Shown: positions 1 through 10,331 of the stretch, piece after piece
How positions within the stretch are numbered: the first letter of the stretch is position 1
Layout: each line of letters opens with the position of its first letter
Source of the DNA: Verrucomicrobiota bacterium
GTDB taxonomy: Bacteria > Verrucomicrobiota > Verrucomicrobiia > Limisphaerales > JACRJY01
Assembly: GCA_016235585.1 (NCBI GenBank)
Contig: JACRJY010000113.1
Coordinates: 1 to 36,467 of the forward strand
DNA length: 36,467 nt
Direction of reading: 5' to 3'
Notes under the pieces: generated by a model
What the model was told of the DNA's origin: nothing
Seen by the model: the letters and a program-made list of their open reading frames with translations, nothing else
Databases searched by the model: none
Made by a program: the position numbers and the translations under genes

Positions 1-340
1 AGGCGCTCCACCACTTGTCGGTGTAGGCGGCGCGGAGCAGCAGCTTGTCGCTGAAGTAGCCGTTGTCGTTGCGCGTCGTGGCCGTCGTCAGCGCGCGGAA
101 ATCGTTCGCGGGCGGCAGGCCGAGGCCGTTCTCCTTCACCTCGTAACGCATGCGCAGCGCGCCGCTGAAATCCCAGTTGGCCCAATACGGATCCTTGGCG
201 CGCAGCTCCTGGTTGAGGAAGCCGGGGAAGGGCTGGAGCGGCGGCGGCGGGGCGTATTGGGCACGCAGTCCGGGCGCGGCGGCGAGCGCGAGCAGTCCGG
301 CGGCGAGGGGGGGCAGGAACGACGACAACTTCGATTTCAT
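1..340 (-). CDS. Outer-membrane barrel protein, N-terminal part (alginate-export/porin-like)
   Basis: The gene starts with ATG at 338-340 and runs off the left edge, so only about 113 residues are visible. It opens with a Sec signal peptide (M-K-S-K, then a Leu/Ala-rich core, probable cleavage after L-R-A-Q), then a proline-rich stretch and an aromatic segment with W-D-F-S-G-A-L-R-M-R-Y-E, which resembles the first strand of alginate-export-type outer-membrane barrels. It is the last visible gene of the nitrate-type ABC operon, 29 bp after the second ATPase gene, with no clear Shine-Dalgarno sequence. By position it could provide outer-membrane passage for the ABC substrate. That role is inferred from location only, and the family call is tentative because the barrel body lies outside the window. 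Confidence 0.55.
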   Translation of the reverse strand, partial: MKSKLSSFLPPLAAGLLALAAAPGLRAQYAPPPPLQPFPGFLNQELRAKDPYWANWDFSGALRMRYEVKENGLGLPPANDFRALTTATTRNDNGYFSDKLLLRAAYTDKWWSA

Positions 341-369
341 GGGTTCAGTATGGGGAGGTTTTGGGGTTG

Positions 370-1293
370 TTATTTGATTGCAATCAATGAACGGGATTCC
401 GGTGAGTTTGCGAGGGGCGCCGACTCATAGCCCGCGGGGTTCAATACCGCTTTGCTTGGTGATTTCGCGGGACGATCTCCGGCGCTGGGCGGCGAGGGTG
501 CGCCGGCCACCGGCCGGCGGTGCGCGTGTATTTCGAGAAACTCAATCAAGTGCTCGCGCAGCCGGTAATAATCCGGGTGCTCCATCACGGCCTTGCGCTC
601 GCGCGGACGCGGGAAATGCACTTCGAGAATGTCGCCCACCTCCGCCTCCGGGCCGTCGGTCATGCACACGATGCGGTCGGAGAGGAACAGCGCCTCGTCC
701 ACGTCGTGCGTGACCATGAGCGCGGTGATCTTGTTCTTGCGCCAGAGCTCGATGAGCACCTGCTGCAGCTCGTAGCGCGTGAGCGAGTCGAGCATCCCGA
801 ACGGCTCGTCAAGCAGCAGCATCTTCGGCTTGAGCGCGAAGGCGCGGGCGATGCCCACGCGCTGCTTCATGCCCTGCGAAAGCTCGGCGGGCTTCTTGTG
901 CATCGCGTCGCCCAGGCCGACGACGGTGAGGTAATACTCCACAATTTCACGCCGCTCCTCGCTGCTCGCGGTGAAAAACACCTGCTCCACGCCGAGCATG
1001 ACGTTCTCGAAGGCCGTCATCCACGGCAGCAACGACGGCGATTGAAAGACAACGCCGCGATCCGGCCCCGCGCCGGAGAGTTCGCGCCCCGCCAGGATGA
1101 TGCCGCCGCCGGTGATGTCGTTCAACCCGGCGAGCATCGAGAGCACGGTGGACTTGCCGCAGCCGGAGTGGCCGATGAGCGTGACGAACTCGCCCTTCTG
1201 GATTTTGAGGTCGAAATCCTTGACGATGACCGCCGGGCCATTCGGCGTCGGGTAAACCTTCGTCAGCTTCGAGAGTTCGACGTAGTTGCTCAC
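370..1293 (-). CDS. nrtD: Nitrate/nitrite-type ABC transporter ATPase (NrtD-like)
   Basis: This 307-residue cytoplasmic ATPase energises uptake together with the adjacent permease. Visible motifs are Walker [10 protein letters not shown] (residues 41-49), Q-loop F-Q-S-P (about 83-86), signature L-S-Q-G-M (138-142), Walker B M-L-L-L-D-E-P (158-164) and the switch H in T-H-D-V-D-E (H196). The core matches the NrtD/SsuB/TauB class of oxyanion importers. A low-complexity tail of about 60 residues (Pro/Ser/Ala rich) follows the usual end. Translation starts at a GTG whose first bases overlap the TGA of the upstream ATPase gene (GTGA, 4 bp), so the two are translationally coupled. Substrate specificity (nitrate versus nitrite, cyanate or sulfonate) cannot be fixed from the ATPase; nitrate is preferred because of the NrtA- and NrtS-like neighbours. 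Confidence 0.85.
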   Translation of the reverse strand: MSNYVELSKLTKVYPTPNGPAVIVKDFDLKIQKGEFVTLIGHSGCGKSTVLSMLAGLNDITGGGIILAGRELSGAGPDRGVVFQSPSLLPWMTAFENVMLGVEQVFFTASSEERREIVEYYLTVVGLGDAMHKKPAELSQGMKQRVGIARAFALKPKMLLLDEPFGMLDSLTRYELQQVLIELWRKNKITALMVTHDVDEALFLSDRIVCMTDGPEAEVGDILEVHFPRPRERKAVMEHPDYYRLREHLIEFLEIHAHRRPVAGAPSPPSAGDRPAKSPSKAVLNPAGYESAPLANSPESRSLIAIK

Positions 1294-2195
1294 GCGTCCA
1301 CCTCCACCGTTTCCGCTTTGATTTCGTGCCGGCGGATGGGTGTCTTGCGCCAGGCCGTCATGGTTCGCGGGATGTTCAAGTCCTCCGGCTCGATGTCCGG
1401 CAGCACGAGCTTTTTCTTGATGGTGGTGTGGCGGTGCTGCTTGGAATCGAGCATAAAGGAAATCACGTCGCGCCGAAGTTGTTTGAAATGCGGGTCGTGG
1501 TTGATGGTCTTGCGGTCGCGCGCGCGCGGAATTTCCACCGGGAACGACGGCCCCAGCGTTGCGCCCGGCCCGGCGGTGAGCGGGACGATCCGGTCGGCGA
1601 GGTAAATTCCCTCGTCGGGGTCATTCGTGATCATCAAGACCGTCTTCTTGTCGTCCGACCAGATGCGCGAAACCTCGTCCTGCAACGTCGCGCGGGTGAG
1701 CGCGTCCAGCGCCGAGAGCGGCTCGTCAAGCAGCAGGATTTGCGGGTTCATCGCCAGCGCGCGGGCGACGCTCACGCGCTGGCGCATCCCGCCGGAAAGC
1801 TCGTGCGGACGCTTGTCGCGCGCCGGCGTGAGGTTGACCATCGCGATGTATTTGCCGACGTGCTCGGCTTTTTTCGCCGCCGACCAGTTCGGATTCACCT
1901 GATCCACCGCGAGGAGGATGTTTTCAAACACCGAGAGCCACGGCAACAGCGAGTAGTTCTGAAACACAATGCCGCGATCCGGCCCCGGCTCGGTGATTTC
2001 GAGGTCATTGAGCTTCACCGTGCCCGCGTCGGGCTGGAGCAGGCCGGCGATGAGCGAGATGAGCGTCGTCTTGCCCGCGCCGGAAAATCCGACGATGGCG
2101 ACGAACTCGCCCTTCTCGACCGCCAGGTTGATGTCCTTCAACACCGGCACGCCGCCGAAGCTTTTCGAGACGTTTTTGAGTTCCAAATAGGCCAC
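1290..2195 (-). CDS. nrtC: Nitrate/nitrite-type ABC transporter ATPase (NrtC-like)
   Basis: Second ATPase of the importer, 301 residues from a GTG at 2193-2195, placed 5 bp after the permease stop codon. The reading frame stays open upstream through the permease gene, but homology begins at A-Y-L-E-L-K-N-V. Motifs are Walker [10 protein letters not shown] (36-44), signature L-S-G-G-M (133-137) and Walker B I-L-L-L-D-E-P (153-159). The switch position reads M-I-T-N-D-P-D-E, so the usual catalytic histidine is Asn191. It lacks the NrtA-like C-terminal domain found on cyanobacterial NrtC. Two different ATPases, one with a canonical and one with a degenerate H-loop, suggest an asymmetric heterodimer. 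The ORF overlaps the next gene by 4 bp. Confidence 0.85.
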   Translation of the reverse strand: MAYLELKNVSKSFGGVPVLKDINLAVEKGEFVAIVGFSGAGKTTLISLIAGLLQPDAGTVKLNDLEITEPGPDRGIVFQNYSLLPWLSVFENILLAVDQVNPNWSAAKKAEHVGKYIAMVNLTPARDKRPHELSGGMRQRVSVARALAMNPQILLLDEPLSALDALTRATLQDEVSRIWSDDKKTVLMITNDPDEGIYLADRIVPLTAGPGATLGPSFPVEIPRARDRKTINHDPHFKQLRRDVISFMLDSKQHRHTTIKKKLVLPDIEPEDLNIPRTMTAWRKTPIRRHEIKAETVEVDA

Positions 2196-2200
2196 AGGAT

Positions 2201-2995
2201 TTATGCGGTTTTGAACCGGCGTTCCACCACGCTCATCAACCGGTCGAGGATGAAGCCCACGACGCCGATGGTGAGGATGCACAGAATGATGTGCGAGTAG
2301 TTGAGCGCGTTGTATTCCTGCCAGAGAAATCCGCCGACGCCGGGGCGGCCCGTGAGCATCTCGGCGGCGACGATGACGAGCCACGCGATGCCGAGGCTCA
2401 AGCGGAAGCCCGTGAACATATACGGCAGCGTCGCGGGAATGAGCACCTTGAACAGTGTCTTGGTGCGCGAGAGCTTCAGCACTTTCGCCACGTTGAGGTA
2501 ATCCTGCGGAATCGCGCGCACGCCGACGGCGGTGTTCAGCACCGTGGGCCACATGGCGCACACGGCGATGGTGAAGAGCGCGCCCAGTTCGGATGCCTGC
2601 TTGCCCGCGCCGAGGAACAGCACCAGCCCCAGCGGCAGCCACGCCAGCGGTGAAACCGGGCGCAGAATTTGGATGATGGGGTCAAAGGTCTTGGTGAACG
2701 ACTTCGACAGCCCCAGAAAAAACCCGACGGGCGTGCCGATGATGAGCGCGATGGCGTAACCCTTCGCCACAAGGATGAGCGAATACCAGGTGAAGCGCAG
2801 GATGCCCTGATCCATCTCGCCGCGCTTCTCGAACGGCTTCATCACATACTCGCGGCTCTCGGCCCAGGTCTTCGCCGGCGAGGGCAGGTCTTTGGAGACG
2901 GTCTGGCTGACGAGGTGCCAGAGGCCGACGCCCACGGCGAAGCCGATGAGCGGGAGGAGGAGCCAGTCAATTTTCTTCAGTGGATTGTTGTTCAT
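2201..2995 (-). CDS. nrtB: Nitrate/nitrite-type ABC transporter permease (NrtB-like)
   Basis: Integral membrane permease of 264 residues, starting with ATG in M-N-N-N-P-L-K-K. It has an N-terminal membrane helix ([11 protein letters not shown]), a periplasmic segment, then a BPD-type transporter domain with further hydrophobic helices and the cytoplasmic coupling loop near [16 protein letters not shown], which corresponds to the EAA loop that contacts the ATPases. Length and order fit NrtB/SsuC/TauC permeases. The ATG overlaps the TGA of the preceding nrtS-like gene by 4 bp (ATGA), so translation is probably coupled. The reading frame extends upstream to 3121 but that part only shadows the nrtS-like gene. 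Confidence 0.88.
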   Translation of the reverse strand: MNNNPLKKIDWLLLPLIGFAVGVGLWHLVSQTVSKDLPSPAKTWAESREYVMKPFEKRGEMDQGILRFTWYSLILVAKGYAIALIIGTPVGFFLGLSKSFTKTFDPIIQILRPVSPLAWLPLGLVLFLGAGKQASELGALFTIAVCAMWPTVLNTAVGVRAIPQDYLNVAKVLKLSRTKTLFKVLIPATLPYMFTGFRLSLGIAWLVIVAAEMLTGRPGVGGFLWQEYNALNYSHIILCILTIGVVGFILDRLMSVVERRFKTA

Positions 2996-3267
2996 GAATT
3001 GGTTTGTTCGAGAGTGTTTTGCACCCACGTCCCGGCGGCGGAAACCAGCACCAGCGTGAAACCGATGAGCGGTGAAGCGATGCTTTTGAGCAGCACGACA
3101 TTGTCCACCGAGTGGTTCCACCAGCGGTCGCCCTGGTTGACGGCGGCCTGGAGCAGGCCGACCGTCAGCCCCAGGGAAAAGGCGCGCCGCCAGACGCTCG
3201 GCTGCCGAAGGGCGGCTCCCCAGAGAGAGCGCTGGCGGCGCGGTGGATGTGGAGGATTGTCGTGCAT
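2992..3267 (-). CDS. NrtS-like small nitrate/nitrite membrane transporter
   Basis: A 91-residue protein with two hydrophobic segments. The part S-V-W-R-R-A-F-S-L-G-L-T-V-G-L-L-Q-A-A-V-N-Q-G-D, followed by a second helix with a Pro-Leu-Ile-Gly kink, matches the plan of NrtS, a small family in which a helix ending in N-Q-G-D is followed by a second membrane helix. NrtS proteins were described as stand-alone nitrite/nitrate transporters. The basic N-terminus should be cytoplasmic. Its ATG shares one base with the TGA of the substrate-binding gene (TGATG) and its stop overlaps the permease start, so it is a built-in member of the operon. An AAAGG Shine-Dalgarno lies just upstream. The assignment rests on remembered family pattern, not a search. 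Confidence 0.65.
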   Translation of the reverse strand: MHDNPPHPPRRQRSLWGAALRQPSVWRRAFSLGLTVGLLQAAVNQGDRWWNHSVDNVVLLKSIASPLIGFTLVLVSAAGTWVQNTLEQTNS

Positions 3268-4550
3268 CAACCTTTCATTGAGTTGACCGCAAAACCTTTC
3301 GCGTAAGCCTCAAGGTCGCCCTTGGGATCGAACTTCACGCCATCAAACATCTCCCAGCCGGAGTCGTCCTGCGCGCGGTCAGTGACGCCGATTTCCTTCA
3401 TGGCCTCGGTGTAGATGTCGGCGCGCATGACCTGCTTGGCGACGCCTGCGTAGTCCGGCGCGCCCGTGACCATGCCCCAGCGGCGGAACTGCGTGAGCCA
3501 CCATTTGCAGAACTTCGGCTGCGGGTAGTTGCAGTTGCGCTTGCTGAAGTGCATGGGGAACTCGTCGGTGATCGGAGGCCGACCGTCGCCGTAGTCGTGT
3601 TTGCCCAGCAGGCGGCCCAGGATGATGTCCTTGTCGCAGTTGATGAAATTGGGCTTGCTGACGATGTCGCACTGCTCGGGCCGGTTCTTCATGTCGTCGA
3701 GCCACACGCTGGCTTCGTGCAGCGCCTTGAGCACGGCCTTGACGGTCTTGGGATTTTTATCGGCGAAGTCGGCGGTGAACGCGCAGACTTTCTCGACGTG
3801 ATCCTTCCACATATCCTGCGTGGTGACGCTGGTGAAACCGATCTTGTCCACGATGGCGCGGGCGTTCCACGGCTCGCCGACGCAGAAGCCGTCCATCTTG
3901 CCGATCTTCATGTTCGCCACCATCTGCGGCGGCGGCACGGTGATGAGCGCCACGTCCTTGTCGGGGTTGATGCCGCCGGCGGCGAGGTAGTAGCGCATCC
4001 ACATCGCGTGCGTGCCGGGCGGGAAGGTCATCGCGAAGGCCATCGGCTCGCCAAGCTTCTTGGCCTTCTCGACGAACGGCTTCAGTGCCTTCGGATCCGC
4101 GCCGACCTTGCCCTTCAGCTCGGCCTTGAGCGTGATGGCCTGGCCGTTGCGATTGAGCAGCCACGGAATAATCATCGGCTTCTTCGGCGAACCAAGCAGG
4201 CCCATCGTGCTGGCGATGGGCATGCCAATGAGCATGTGCGTGAGCTGGTTGTCGCCCGAAGAGAGCGAGTCGCGGATGGCCGCCCAGTTCGCACCCTTGG
4301 CGATGGTCACGTCCACGCCGTATTTTTTGAAGAAGCCTTTCTCCGCCGCGATGACGAGCGGCGAGCAGTCAGTCAGCGCGATGATGCCGCAGCGGAGCCT
4401 GGCGGTCTCGGGCGCGTCGCTGGCGTAGACGCTGCCGACCCAGCCGCGCGGCAAGCCGGTGAAAAGCGCGGTGAGCGCCGCGCCCCGGGCGGAGCGCCGG
4501 AGAAAAGTGCGGCGGGAAAGGTCGGTGGAGTTTTCTTTGCGAGTGTTCAT
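3267..4550 (-). CDS. nrtA: Nitrate/nitrite-type ABC transporter substrate-binding protein (NrtA-like, Tat-exported)
   Basis: First gene of the operon: 427 residues starting at ATG 4550 (M-N-T-R-K-E-N-S). A twin-arginine signal S-R-R-T-F-L-R-R-S (residues 12-20) with hydrophobic core A-A-L-T-A-L-F indicates folded export to the periplasm. The mature part begins L-R-C-G-I-I-A-L-T-D-C-S-P-L-V-I-A-A-E-K-G-F-F-K-K-Y-G, the classic start of NrtA/CmpA-type binding proteins, and continues with the family-like segments G-M-P-I-A-S-T, G-G-I-N-P-D-K-D-V and F-C-V-G-E-P-W-N. Length fits NrtA (about 430-450). The frame extends upstream to 4649 without homology. It is divergent from the LysR gene, which probably regulates it. 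Confidence 0.88.
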   Translation of the reverse strand: MNTRKENSTDLSRRTFLRRSARGAALTALFTGLPRGWVGSVYASDAPETARLRCGIIALTDCSPLVIAAEKGFFKKYGVDVTIAKGANWAAIRDSLSSGDNQLTHMLIGMPIASTMGLLGSPKKPMIIPWLLNRNGQAITLKAELKGKVGADPKALKPFVEKAKKLGEPMAFAMTFPPGTHAMWMRYYLAAGGINPDKDVALITVPPPQMVANMKIGKMDGFCVGEPWNARAIVDKIGFTSVTTQDMWKDHVEKVCAFTADFADKNPKTVKAVLKALHEASVWLDDMKNRPEQCDIVSKPNFINCDKDIILGRLLGKHDYGDGRPPITDEFPMHFSKRNCNYPQPKFCKWWLTQFRRWGMVTGAPDYAGVAKQVMRADIYTEAMKEIGVTDRAQDDSGWEMFDGVKFDPKGDLEAYAKGFAVNSMKG

Positions 4551-4734
4551 GTCCAGGTTGTCTATGTTCTCGATTTCTAATTTTATTGAATCAGCTGCAT
4601 GGCGGGCCGCAGTTGGCGTCTGCCCTGCTTTAGCCACCCTGGCCCGCACGGCTGGCCGGTAGAGCGGCGGCGATGCCAGCCGGACGGAACAGCGTGCGGA
4701 AAGAATTCATGCGGGACGTGAACAGGATTCATTG
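4551..4734. promoter_or_regulatory. Divergent promoter region between nrt operon and LysR gene
   Basis: This 184-bp non-coding gap separates the nrt-like operon (minus) from the LysR gene (plus), the usual arrangement for LysR control of a divergent target. On the minus strand a TAAAAT hexamer near 4583-4590 could be a -10 element, but I see no convincing -35 and no sigma-54 box. An imperfect 17-bp dyad with TTCA...TGAA arms at 4706-4722 lies 12 bp before the LysR ATG and is a candidate LysR operator. All are inferences. Confidence 0.4.
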
Positions 4735-5643
4735 ATGAAGGAACTACTCGACAGCAGACAGTTGCGGACGTTCGTGGTGCTGGCGCGCACGGGCAGCTTT
4801 ACGCGGACGGCGCAGGAGGTATTTCTCACGCAGTCCGCCGTGAGCCATTCGATGAAGGCGCTGGAGAACGACACGGGCTGTCGCCTTTTGGACAGGCTGG
4901 GCAAAAATGTGGCGCTGACCCAGGCGGGCGAGCAGCTTCTCCAGCACGCGCAAAAAATTCTGGCCGAGATGGAGTCGGCGCGCGGCTCCCTCGCGCATCT
5001 CGGCAAATGGGGGCGCGGCCGCCTGCGCCTGGGCGCGAGCACCACGGCGTGCCAGCACCTGATTCCGCCGGTGCTGCACGGGTTCAAGGAGAAATATCCC
5101 GACTACGTCATCACGCTGGAGGCCGGCGACACGCTCGATCTGGTCGGCGCACTGTTGCAGCACCGCATTGATCTCGCGCTCTCGCTCGAAGTGGAGAAGG
5201 AGCCGCAGCTCGAATTCCATCCGCTGTTCGAGGACGAACTGCACTTCCTCGTCTCGCCGCAGCATCCGTGGGCGCGCGCCGGGCGCGTGGAGCGCGCGGA
5301 GATTCCGCGCGAGCACCACATCCTCTACAGCAAGAACAGCCTGACCTTCCAGCTCATCGAAAATTATTTCCGCCGCGAGCAGATGGTGCTGAACACCGTC
5401 ATCGAGGTCGGCAGCATGGAGGCGACGAAGGAGCTGGTGAAGCTCGGCCTGGGCGTGAGCATCCTCGCGCCGTGGATCGCAAAAAAGGAAATCGAGGAAG
5501 GCTCGCTCGTCGCGCTGCCGCTGGGCCGGCGGCGGCTATTGCGGCGCTGGGGGATTTTGCAGAAGCGCGGACGACCGCGCGGCATGGCCGAGGAGACTTT
5601 CATCGGCCTGTGCGAAGCCGCCACGGCCTCGCTGCGCGGCTGA
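4735..5643 (+). CDS. LysR-family transcriptional regulator
   Basis: 302-residue regulator. The N-terminal winged helix-turn-helix is clear: L-R-T-F-V-V-L-A-R-T-G-S-F-T-R-T-A, then L-T-Q-S-A-V-S-H-S-M-K-A-L-E (about residues 10-50), followed by the linker helix and a two-lobed LysR substrate-binding domain (about 90-300). ATG 4735 is chosen over a TTG three bases earlier; an AGGATT Shine-Dalgarno-like stretch sits about 8 nt upstream. It is transcribed away from the nrt-like operon and likely controls it in response to nitrogen or the transported anion, but the inducer cannot be read from the sequence. It ends just before a shared bidirectional terminator. Confidence 0.88.
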   Translation: MKELLDSRQLRTFVVLARTGSFTRTAQEVFLTQSAVSHSMKALENDTGCRLLDRLGKNVALTQAGEQLLQHAQKILAEMESARGSLAHLGKWGRGRLRLGASTTACQHLIPPVLHGFKEKYPDYVITLEAGDTLDLVGALLQHRIDLALSLEVEKEPQLEFHPLFEDELHFLVSPQHPWARAGRVERAEIPREHHILYSKNSLTFQLIENYFRREQMVLNTVIEVGSMEATKELVKLGLGVSILAPWIAKKEIEEGSLVALPLGRRRLLRRWGILQKRGRPRGMAEETFIGLCEAATASLRG

Positions 5644-5682
5644 TCCAAAAGGCCGCAAAGAAAAGCAACAAGGCGCAAAGCA

Positions 5683-5712
5683 AAAAGCCGGGGAATTGCT
5701 TCCCCGGCTTTT
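5683..5712. terminator. Bidirectional intrinsic terminator
   Basis: An AAAAGCCGGGGA...TCCCCGGCTTTT hairpin with a short AATTGC-type loop, A-tract on the left and T-tract on the right. It lies between the LysR gene and the convergent ribonucleotide reductase gene and can stop transcription from both sides. Confidence 0.85.
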
Positions 5713-5760
5713 GTTCCTCCGGAACCGCTCATGGACGGCCGAGGCCGTCATTGTGCATTT

Positions 5761-8862
<3,102 letters not shown>

Positions 8863-9271
8863 GGCTTGCCTTTTCGATTGGTTGAAATTTTTCTTTTCGC
8901 GCGCCTGTTTTCCGAACATGACCACATTCTCGTTCATGGCCGAAAAAAGAGCGAACTTCTCCCTTGAAACAGTTGTGTGTCCAGTCTGGTCTTCCGACTC
9001 GACACCCCATTGGTTGGGGAGCGGGGGTGAGATTAGCACTACATATTGGGGTGACAAGAAGTTTTTACAAAAAAGTTACAAAGAAGTTGTTCACGGTCTC
9101 TGGCTCACAAAAACGCCCTAAAAACCGCTGTTTTCCACCACTTATCCCCATCTGCGAATAACCTGTTCCAAGTCGGGCGCCGTGAGCTTTTATTTCGAAC
9201 CACTTCTCAAAAAGCGCCGCCGGCGGCGTGGCCGGTGAATACTCCTCGTCCCGTCAGCATCTATACGTGCC
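8863..9271. promoter_or_regulatory. nrdJ upstream region: candidate promoter, NrdR box and DnaA box
   Basis: 409 bp without a confident gene. On the minus strand a TTGTCA (-35, 9052-9057) and TAATCT (-10, 9030-9035) are separated by 16 bp. That spacer (9036-9051) reads CCCCAATATGTAGTGC and matches the NrdR palindrome ACACAATATATTGTGT at 11 of 16 positions. A weaker second site lies at 9002-9017, with centres 34 bp apart rather than the usual 31-32. TTATCCCCA at 9142-9150 is one base off the DnaA box. I see no cobalamin riboswitch. All sites are by-eye predictions. Confidence 0.35.
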
Positions 9272-10042
9272 ATGAAACAAAACCTGCAATTCCTCGCGGC
9301 CCTCGCGGCCCTCACCCTGGTGGCCGACGCTGAAGACAAACTTCCCAAAACTTTGATGACCGAGCGCGGCAAGCTGCTGTTCAGCGAAGATTTCGCCAAG
9401 CCGGTTGAAAAGGCCGCGGCTCCGGTCGCTGCCGCGAAAGGCGCAGCCAAGGGCGCGGCGAAGAAAGCCGACAAGTCCGCGCCCAAAGCCGCCCCGGCCC
9501 CGTGGACCACCGGCTGGCGTTTGCGCCCCGGCAAATGGGAGTTTGCGGACGGGGCGATGAAAGGAACGGAATTGAAAGAAGACGCCCACGGCGCCGTGGC
9601 GCGCTTTCCGTTCAAATTCAAGGAAGCCGTCATCCAATACGACGTGCGCCTCGACGGCTGCAAGCAGACCACGTTCAGCGTGAACGACGCGAAGGATCAC
9701 GTCTGCCGCGTGCTCATCAACAAGGACGGCTTCAAGGCGCAGAAAGACGACAACGATCACGCCGGTCCCGACAAGGCGAAAGTGTTCAATAACGTCGCGC
9801 TGCCCCTCGCGCCCGGCACGTGGCACACCGTGCTCATCGAAATCAAGGGCGGGGAAATGGTCGCCACGATGGACGGCAAGAGCAGTGTCGGCACCGACCC
9901 GCTCATCGCCACGGACAAGGCCAACTTCGGCTTCACCGTCAGCGGCGACGGCGCGAGCTTCCGCAACCTCCGCGTGTGGGAGGCCACGGCGAATCCCGCG
10001 TGGGAGCAGAACAAAAAGACCATTGCGGCGGTGAAGAAGTAA
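9272..10042 (+). CDS. Secreted DUF1080/GH16-like lectin-fold protein
   Basis: 256 residues with a Sec signal peptide (M-K-Q-N-L-Q-F-L-A-A-L-A-A-L-T-L-V-A-D-A). The segment G-K-L-L-F-S-E-D-F, then W-R-L-R-P-G-K-W-E-F-A-D-G-A-M-K-G and the end F-G-F-T-V-S-G-D-G-A-S-F-R-N-L-R-V-W-E-A have the layout of DUF1080 (3-keto-disaccharide hydrolase / concanavalin-like) proteins that are abundant in Verrucomicrobiota and Planctomycetota. A linker of about 35 residues rich in Ala, Lys and Pro (about 46-78) interrupts the first strand region and may be a disordered spacer. Enzymatic activity is not established; it could be a carbohydrate-binding module. It has its own terminator, so it appears monocistronic. 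Confidence 0.7.
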   Translation: MKQNLQFLAALAALTLVADAEDKLPKTLMTERGKLLFSEDFAKPVEKAAAPVAAAKGAAKGAAKKADKSAPKAAPAPWTTGWRLRPGKWEFADGAMKGTELKEDAHGAVARFPFKFKEAVIQYDVRLDGCKQTTFSVNDAKDHVCRVLINKDGFKAQKDDNDHAGPDKAKVFNNVALPLAPGTWHTVLIEIKGGEMVATMDGKSSVGTDPLIATDKANFGFTVSGDGASFRNLRVWEATANPAWEQNKKTIAAVKK

Positions 10043-10073
10043 TCCCGGCGAAATTCCAATTTCATCGCGCGCG

Positions 10074-10103
10074 GGCCGGGCCGAAAAGCCCGGCCTGTTT
10101 TTT
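10074..10103 (+). terminator. Intrinsic terminator
   Basis: Perfect 8-bp stem GGCCGGGC/GCCCGGCC with loop CGAAAA, followed by TG and six T. It lies 32 bp after the stop codon of the DUF1080-like gene. Confidence 0.88.
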
Positions 10104-10142
10104 GCACTTGCGCGGTGCGTGCTTCAGCAGGTTGCTTGCAGG

Positions 10143-10247
10143 CGCATCCTGCCCCCGGAGCGCCGGACTCCGCTCCGGCAGGGGTGGAAAAACCCCCGCC
10201 CGGTGCCGATGCGGAGATCGGCGCTCCGCCCGATATGTCGGAGCGGT
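10143..10247 (+). repeat. Dispersed multi-hairpin repeat, copy A
   Basis: About 105 bp, closely matching a second copy on the opposite strand at 27482-27592. It contains hairpins GCCGGA-6 nt-TCCGGC, GCCGAT-6 nt-ATCGGC and CGCTCCG-10 nt-CGGAGCG. Bases that differ between the copies fall mostly in loops, or as a G-T wobble in the last stem. It lies 84-100 bp upstream of the repeat-protein start. It may be a palindromic dispersed repeat of the genome or a structured leader. Confidence 0.75.
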
Positions 10248-10331
10248 GTCCGAATGCCGCCGCCACTTCGGAAACACCTTGATTTTCCCCGCTGGCCGCG
10301 CACCATGCCGCGCAACTCACAGGAAACGACC

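Noticed and set aside
520..1605. A 361-codon plus-strand frame opposite the two ATPase genes
   Set aside because: It spans two real ABC ATPase genes in antisense and shows mirrored composition rather than any family motif.
2196..2642. N-terminal extension of the NrtC-like frame
   Set aside because: The extension overlaps the permease gene out of frame and reads as low-complexity His/Arg; the GTG at 2195 fits the family start.
8863..9057. Longest possible start of nrdJ at 9057
   Set aside because: The candidate promoter would lie inside it, and the extension has no family similarity.
9058..9271. Cobalamin riboswitch before the B12-dependent reductase
   Set aside because: I could not find the conserved B12-box or the expected stem arrangement in this gap.
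10119..10331. N-terminal extension of the giant repeat protein
   Set aside because: It is encoded by the dispersed hairpin repeat, whereas ATG 10332 has a Shine-Dalgarno sequence and starts the signal peptide.
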